A DNA stretch of 64,000 bases, taken from assembly GCF_025137375.1 (NCBI RefSeq), contig NZ_CP073720.1:3310501-3374500 (forward strand), given 5' to 3'. Shown one piece after another: positions 59,012-64,000 of the stretch. How positions within the stretch are numbered: the stretch's first letter is position 1; each line of letters opens with the position of its first letter. The notes beneath the pieces were generated by a model. That model saw nothing but the letters and a program-made list of their open reading frames with translations, was not told where the DNA came from and did not search any database. Made by a program: the position numbers and the translations under genes. Source of the stretch: Dactylosporangium fulvum (GTDB lineage Bacteria; Actinomycetota; Actinomycetes; Mycobacteriales; Micromonosporaceae).

Positions 59012-62000
59012 ATGTTTCGTAGAACGTCATGGGCCGTCGCGGTATGGAGCCGCCAGCGTTGGCGTTTGCTCCTGTGGCGTCTTCGCTTTCGGCTTACCCG
59101 TCAGGGGATCCTGAGGACCAGGCCCGGTGAGGTACCAGCGTCGAGGTGGCATGTGCCGTGGTCGGGGCTGGTGCGGCTGGGCTTTGTCGTCGCGGCCGCT
59201 GCTCTGCTGCTCGGGTGGGTCGGATTCGCGGGCTACAACCTGGTGACGCGATGGTTGAGCCCAAAGGCCGGAATCAGTTCACACCGCATCTGCGGCGATG
59301 ACTTCGGCATGTACTGCAGCGTCGTCAACAGCTTCATCGCACCATGGTTGACGCTCGGGCTGGTGTTTCTCGGCTTCATCCTGTATCGGTACTCCCGAGT
59401 GCGCCGGAGCTACCAGAACAGTGCCAAGGACCATCCGAATGACCTGGTGCCGACGGCCGGGAGCATTGTCGGTGACGTCGTTGGGCGCGAACAGCTATGC
59501 AGGGTGCTCATGCACGACGTGCGAGAGCGCGAGACCCGGCGTCCGCACATCCTGATCGGGTCCGTAGGGGCGGGCAAGACAGCGGTTCTCGTCAGATTGA
59601 TGAAGCTACTAGCAAGCTACAACGTGGTGCCGGTCGCTATCCGATTACGGAACGCGACGAAGGAGCTGGACTTCCAGGCCATGGCCCGCGAGCGACTGAA
59701 AAGTCTCGTCGACCCGGTGCTGCGTTCCAACGCCGAGTCGGACAAGATCTGGCGGCAGTTGCGCCGGGACAACCGGGTCGTCGTCCTGGCCGACGGCCTG
59801 GATGAGGCGCTGGTCGACAACGACGGAGCACACGACCGTGACACCGTGCTCCGGCAAGCCATCGACCGGGCTGTTGAACAGGACCTGCCACTGATCGTCG
59901 CGTCCCGCCCCCATGATCCACTGCGCGGAACGCGGGCGATCATCATCGAACTGGAGCCACTCGGGCAGGGACCGGCCCTGGAGTACCTGACCCGCGACGA
60001 CGTGAACGGGCACAGAGGCCAGGACACGAGCACGGACCTGCATCGACTTACTTGGCTGGTGAGATCGGCGGAGGTCGCCGGCTCGCCGCTGTACATGCAG
60101 ATCATCCATGAGCTGAACCATGTCGAAAGACTGTGGGAGATGTTTCCCCAGGAGTGGCTCCCCGCCGGGCCGGACCGCGTGCCGACCAGGCACCCGCGGG
60201 TGAGCCGTTCCGTGCTGCGCTGGCATCTCCTGGAGGCGTGGCGGCGCGCGCTGGTCAACGGCGATCTCTACCAGGACTACGCACTGGACCGGGAGCGCCG
60301 CAGGATTGCCGTCGAGGTACTCTCGGCGCTCGCATGCATCGGCCTGAAAAAGGACCGACTCGAGGTCAAGTTCGCAGACCTCGTCGGGCCGGATGCCTGC
60401 GACGCGCAACAACCCCATGACGCCCGGCTGCCCGGCGACAAGCCGCAGCACCGCGGACTCCACGATGCGCTGATGAACCGTCTATGGGCGAAGGCGGACG
60501 GCACCGCACGACAATCACCATACGACTTGCGAATCATTGCGACCATGGGCGCGGAACTGGGCGTTGTCGAGGCACGCCAGGACAGCGTCCGCTTCCGGCA
60601 CAGCATCATTCAGGCGTACCTCGGCTCCCGCCACCTTGACGATGCGCTCCGCGACGAGAGCTATACGAGCGAGGCCTTCCGTTTCCACGGCAAGGAGTTC
60701 CTGATCGCGCTGGCCTTCCAGGCAGCACAGGCTGCCACGAAGGGCGCCGCCCCCACCGTCCCCGCCGACGAGGTTCGGCCTTCGGGGCGGGAACGACGGC
60801 CAGCAGCGCAAGACGGTGAGATGACCCGCGACGGCATGATCAAGAGAGCCAAAGACGAGGTGGATCGCGATGCCGTCGCGGCGCTGAACATCTTCGCCAC
60901 CGCGCTTGAGATCGACAGTATTGGCGCGGATCGGGACCCGGCAGCGATCATCAGCGCGGTCGAGAGCAGATGGGACGACATCAGCCGGCCGATCCGGCTC
61001 GACCGGGCTATGGACGAGGCCAAGCTCGACCTGGTGCACCGTTTCGGTGACGCGGTGCGGGCCGCCACCGATGGCGGCGACCGGTCTGACGGACCCACCG
61101 AGCGTGTCCGTCACGCCTACCGGACGTTCTACCAACTCATGGGCCGGGAGAAAGCACGTTCGATCCGCTTGGCCGCCGCTCTGGAGATCGGCGCCAGCGG
61201 AGCACAGGCATTCGATTCGTTGAAGGACGAGCTCAAAGAGTTCGGGCCTAACGGGGCCGTTACCGCAGCGTCGACCGGGCCGCCCCCCGACAGCGAGGAG
61301 GAAGAGGAGGACCGGCGCAAACGCGTGATGTGCGCCTGGCTGGCCCCACTGCTGTACTACTGGTCCACCGCCGATGACGTCGCGTCAGACGACCAGGTCC
61401 GTAGCGACGTCGGCCATGAGCGCGAGACGAAGGCGTACCTCGAGGAGTGGCTCGAATACCTCGCCCAGATGGATCCGTCGCGTCGGAGCACCAGGCCGTC
61501 GATCGCGCTGGAGATCGCACTCGCCAGGGGCTTCAAGCTGACCGCGAACCAGCGGCATCCTCACTCGTCGGTACATGCGCACCGGCGCGCGGTGCTGATC
61601 GAGAAGGCGGAGTGGGCGCTCACGCGGTCACGTTTCTGGTTCTCGCAATTGACACTGATCCAGGCACTGACCCTTTGGTCGCTACCTGATGACCCAGATG
61701 AAGCCCTCGCTGACCGGGGCCACGGATCCAACCCCAAGAAGCAGGTCGACTACTGGGTCTCCATCGCGGGAACGCGACGCGGGGGCAAGTGGCCCAGCAG
61801 CGAGGCTGACCGGCCGCACCCATTCGTCCTCGCCGCCGCGGCCCTGTGCACCCTGGCGTTGCAGACCCGCCGGCCGGCGGAGTTCTGCTGGATCGACGAG
61901 CACATCCTGACCAGCCATATCGGCTCGTACAGCCCGTCGCGCCGCAGTCAGTACGGACAACACTGCTGGATCATGGACTCGGTCGGCTGGACCACACTGC

Positions 62001-62482
62001 ACCCCACCGCACAACAGTTGCTGGCTGATGTGATGCTGATGCTCAACCTCATCGGACGAGGCGGGGAACTGTCCGGGGTGGACGCGCGGCTGACCCAGGC
62101 CGATCGACGGGACCTGCCGCCATGCATCACCACCGACCGGAGAGCGTTGGACCCGGACCGGGCGATCGGTTCCGCCCAGGTTTCGTCAGCGGGCAGCAAC
62201 TGCCTCGACCACTGTCCTTTCCGTCTCTGCCCGTACCCGCCGAGGGGGGAGACGTCGTACTCGGAGGAACTGGACGAAGGCTTTTGCAACCGGCAGATCT
62301 ATCTGTTGCGACCCTTCCGTTGGTTGCCGTTCAGGCTCGTCGGCATGCGGCACCGGGCGCATTGGGAGGGCGTGCCCCGGCGGCAGCTGCGGCACTTCTG
62401 GTGGCACATGTCGCAGCGAACCCGGCCGAAGGCATCCGACATCCCCTCCCAGCCGGTGAAGCGCCGAATGAAAGTGCGCTGA
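59012..62482 (+). CDS. Membrane-anchored NACHT/STAND-like NTPase
   Basis: A 1156-aa protein. The N-terminus has a basic cytoplasmic stretch, TM1 (about 53-77), a short outer loop with two Cys (Cys94, Cys102) and TM2 (about 106-126). A P-loop NTPase follows: Walker A GSVGAGKTA (183-191), Walker B VVVLADGLDEA (256-266), sensor-like LIVASRPHDPLRG and the NACHT-type ELEPLGQGPALEYL. The remaining 700 residues are mostly helical, with an acidic stretch (DSEEEEEDRRKR) near 760, and recognise no repeat family. STAND proteins act as ligand-triggered switches, some in phage defence; here that is inference. It stands alone. Confidence 0.78.
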   Translation: MFRRTSWAVAVWSRQRWRLLLWRLRFRLTRQGILRTRPGEVPASRWHVPWSGLVRLGFVVAAAALLLGWVGFAGYNLVTRWLSPKAGISSHRICGDDFGMYCSVVNSFIAPWLTLGLVFLGFILYRYSRVRRSYQNSAKDHPNDLVPTAGSIVGDVVGREQLCRVLMHDVRERETRRPHILIGSVGAGKTAVLVRLMKLLASYNVVPVAIRLRNATKELDFQAMARERLKSLVDPVLRSNAESDKIWRQLRRDNRVVVLADGLDEALVDNDGAHDRDTVLRQAIDRAVEQDLPLIVASRPHDPLRGTRAIIIELEPLGQGPALEYLTRDDVNGHRGQDTSTDLHRLTWLVRSAEVAGSPLYMQIIHELNHVERLWEMFPQEWLPAGPDRVPTRHPRVSRSVLRWHLLEAWRRALVNGDLYQDYALDRERRRIAVEVLSALACIGLKKDRLEVKFADLVGPDACDAQQPHDARLPGDKPQHRGLHDALMNRLWAKADGTARQSPYDLRIIATMGAELGVVEARQDSVRFRHSIIQAYLGSRHLDDALRDESYTSEAFRFHGKEFLIALAFQAAQAATKGAAPTVPADEVRPSGRERRPAAQDGEMTRDGMIKRAKDEVDRDAVAALNIFATALEIDSIGADRDPAAIISAVESRWDDISRPIRLDRAMDEAKLDLVHRFGDAVRAATDGGDRSDGPTERVRHAYRTFYQLMGREKARSIRLAAALEIGASGAQAFDSLKDELKEFGPNGAVTAASTGPPPDSEEEEEDRRKRVMCAWLAPLLYYWSTADDVASDDQVRSDVGHERETKAYLEEWLEYLAQMDPSRRSTRPSIALEIALARGFKLTANQRHPHSSVHAHRRAVLIEKAEWALTRSRFWFSQLTLIQALTLWSLPDDPDEALADRGHGSNPKKQVDYWVSIAGTRRGGKWPSSEADRPHPFVLAAAALCTLALQTRRPAEFCWIDEHILTSHIGSYSPSRRSQYGQHCWIMDSVGWTTLHPTAQQLLADVMLMLNLIGRGGELSGVDARLTQADRRDLPPCITTDRRALDPDRAIGSAQVSSAGSNCLDHCPFRLCPYPPRGETSYSEELDEGFCNRQIYLLRPFRWLPFRLVGMRHRAHWEGVPRRQLRHFWWHMSQRTRPKASDIPSQPVKRRMKVR

Positions 62483-62545
62483 GCCAGGAGCATCCCGCGC
62501 GCAATGACCCTGGCCCCGACGCCCACTTCAATTGATCCCGGATCG

Positions 62546-63796
62546 TCAGCAGTTCGGCCCGATGGTGTCCGTTCCGGTGTAGATGTACGCGTCGCTGACC
62601 CAGGTGCCGTCGGTCAGTTTGTTCCAGACCGCGGTGGAACCCCAGCGGCCGGAAAGGGTGGTGCCGTTGCGCCAGCAGGAGATGGTGACGGTCTCACCGT
62701 CGGCAACGGATCCGACGATGGGGTACCCGGTGCCAGGTCCCGAGCGCTTGTTGATGCCCGTATCGTCGTTGGCGTCGACGATGCCCTGGTTGAAGTCGAG
62801 AGCGCCGTAGTTGTACAGCAATCCACCGGCATCCGTGTGCTGGCCTCCGGCATTGACCCGCGTGCTGCCGTGCAGCGCGTAGCCGCCGTACGCGGCCGAT
62901 CTATTGATGAATACCCATTTGCCGGCAGACCGCGTGACCCACGAGGTGTAGGTGGTGTCCTTGAGGATGGCCCAGTGGACGTGCCGATAGGGGGCGGAGC
63001 CGCCACAAGACACGTCGCGGCCGGTGTTGCCGAGGAAGTCCCCTTCGGCAACGGCGCCGCCGTTGTAGTTGACAGGCGACCACAGGTGGTAATAGTCGGT
63101 GGTGTAGCCGCTGCCGTGGTAGACACGTACCCAGCCGCCGTACTGTCCCGAGCTGTTCCCGTCGCACATCAGATACGCGTTGCCGCTGCCGGCGGCCAGC
63201 ACTCGATAGTCGCCACCGTTGAGGTCGATCGAGCTGTATGGGGTGTCGCTGCCGTTCCAACCGTGCGGCCCGCCGGTGAGTCTCCAGGACTGGCCGAGCG
63301 CGAACGGCAGGCGCAGCCCGGTGTTGTACGTGGTGTCCGCCGTGGGCAGTAACGTGACGGCGGCCCGGCCCAGCACCTGACGCTCCCGCGCGGACACGAT
63401 GGTTGCCGGCGCTTGGCTGGCCAAAGCGGTGAATTCCGTGGTGCCGTCGAGGGCAGCCTGCCAGCCGCGACCGGTGCGGTGCGCGAGGAACATCCGCCCC
63501 GTCGGGTACTGGTCGGGTTGTGCGGGTGCGGTCAGCACCGCGCTGCCGAAGGCCCAGTCGTCGGCCTGGCGTTGGACGTCCACCCGTGTGTGCCGCCCGG
63601 CGGCGGTTGCCTGCGCCCGGCTCACTTGCGCCTGCTGCAGGATCGCGGCGGATACGGTTTCGTACATGCTGCTGCCCGGGGCGGCTGGCGGGGCGGCCGC
63701 CGATGTCCGGGCGGGAATCGCTCCGAAGAGCACCGCAAGCAGCGTGATCATTGCGGCGGCGAACGCGCGTCTGACCATGGGAGGGTACGCGGACAC
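62546..63796 (-). CDS. Secreted beta-lytic/LasA-type M23 peptidase with SH3-like tail
   Basis: A 416-aa exported protein (signal peptide through TSAAA). The M23A active site is recognisable: His in TGGPHGWNGS, Asp in PYSSIDLNGG, and HVHW; YTTDYYHLWSP corresponds to the conserved YYH of beta-lytic proteases. About 130 pro-residues precede it. The C-terminal 90 residues are a bacterial SH3-like wall-binding domain (NKRSGPGTGYPIVGSVADGE). It probably cleaves peptidoglycan cross-bridges. GTG 63796 with GAGGAG 6 nt upstream. Confidence 0.9.
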   Translation of the reverse strand: MSAYPPMVRRAFAAAMITLLAVLFGAIPARTSAAAPPAAPGSSMYETVSAAILQQAQVSRAQATAAGRHTRVDVQRQADDWAFGSAVLTAPAQPDQYPTGRMFLAHRTGRGWQAALDGTTEFTALASQAPATIVSARERQVLGRAAVTLLPTADTTYNTGLRLPFALGQSWRLTGGPHGWNGSDTPYSSIDLNGGDYRVLAAGSGNAYLMCDGNSSGQYGGWVRVYHGSGYTTDYYHLWSPVNYNGGAVAEGDFLGNTGRDVSCGGSAPYRHVHWAILKDTTYTSWVTRSAGKWVFINRSAAYGGYALHGSTRVNAGGQHTDAGGLLYNYGALDFNQGIVDANDDTGINKRSGPGTGYPIVGSVADGETVTISCWRNGTTLSGRWGSTAVWNKLTDGTWVSDAYIYTGTDTIGPNC

Positions 63797-64000
63797 GGCT
63801 TGCTCCTCACGTGTCGACGAAGGCTGATTTGCCTTGATCGACGGATTTCGGGTCGGGGAATCCCGGCAGAACCATGTCCTTGAATGTATGGCAAGAATCA
63901 GATCATAAAAAGTACAGCAGTGGGGTTCACCCGAATGTGAACGCCGGATTTGTATCGCAATATGGGGTTGTCGGGTAGCTCCTGGTCACGTTCCGCACGT

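Noticed and set aside
1..64000. CRISPR arrays, tRNA or rRNA genes, prophage modules
   Set aside because: No regularly spaced direct repeats, cloverleaf sequences or structural phage genes were seen; the only mobile elements are short recombinase and transposase fragments.

Overview
The window is GC-rich DNA from an actinobacterium. GTG starts are frequent, Shine-Dalgarno motifs are strong, and the gene types (fused isobutyryl-CoA mutase, mycothiol-type DinB protein, protealysin/emfourin pair, GH9 cellulase, beta-lytic M23 peptidase) suit a filamentous or spore-forming soil actinomycete. A Micromonosporales-like host is my guess; no rRNA or other phylogenetic marker is present. I see no tRNA, rRNA or CRISPR array.

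Layout. (1) 1-14.2 kb is ordinary chromosome: a partial Wzz-like chain-length protein, an orphan LuxR response regulator, a secreted beta-helix protein, a Met-rich YVTN-propeller lipoprotein, an AlkD-like protein, an MFS exporter with a divergent LysR regulator, then a B12-dependent branched-chain acid locus (fused isobutyryl-CoA mutase icmF, a MarR regulator, a leaderless metal/cobalamin receptor) and a TetR regulator. (2) 14.5-48.8 kb is a catabolic island on both strands. It encodes two crotonase-fold enzymes (one BadI/MenB-like), a complete P450 redox chain (P450, ferredoxin reductase, two [2Fe-2S] ferredoxins), an FMN alpha-hydroxyacid dehydrogenase, a ThDP enzyme, a CaiB-type and a fused CoA-transferase, an acyl-CoA dehydrogenase, an SCP-type thiolase with its DUF35 partner, several SDRs, an HpcH aldolase, GarR- and Hyi-like enzymes, two paralogous cupin-like proteins and an NMT1-type ABC importer with two binding proteins. 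An FCD-type GntR repressor gene lies in the middle. (3) 48.8-64 kb carries transposase debris, a DinB-like protein, a protealysin/emfourin pair, two alpha/beta hydrolases, a subtilase, a GH5 fragment and a GH9 cellulase (nearly all without signal peptides), a membrane-anchored NACHT/STAND-like NTPase, and a secreted beta-lytic M23 peptidase.

The main result is regulatory. A 13-bp inverted repeat of the form G(G/T)AT(A/C)C-N-GTAT(A/C/T)C occurs ten times between 14.5 and 43.5 kb, always in an intergenic region and nearly always on a -10 box or start point. It stands in front of both crotonase/P450 operons, the CaiB gene, the ThDP/ABC-importer operon, the second binding-protein operon, both sides of the cupin/thiolase divergon, and the GntR gene itself. 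This makes 14.5-48.8 kb one regulon, most simply repressed by the GntR protein encoded at 21474-22169.

The pathway cannot be named from sequence. The gene set fits uptake of a small organic acid, P450 hydroxylation, CoA activation, crotonase-type C-C cleavage of a ring or beta-dicarbonyl, and thiolytic or aldol breakdown to central metabolites. The island is partly decayed (a frameshifted and deleted hydratase, a truncated indolepyruvate oxidoreductase, recombinase and transposase remnants), which suggests acquisition followed by remodelling. Several transcripts also carry strong intercistronic stem-loops.
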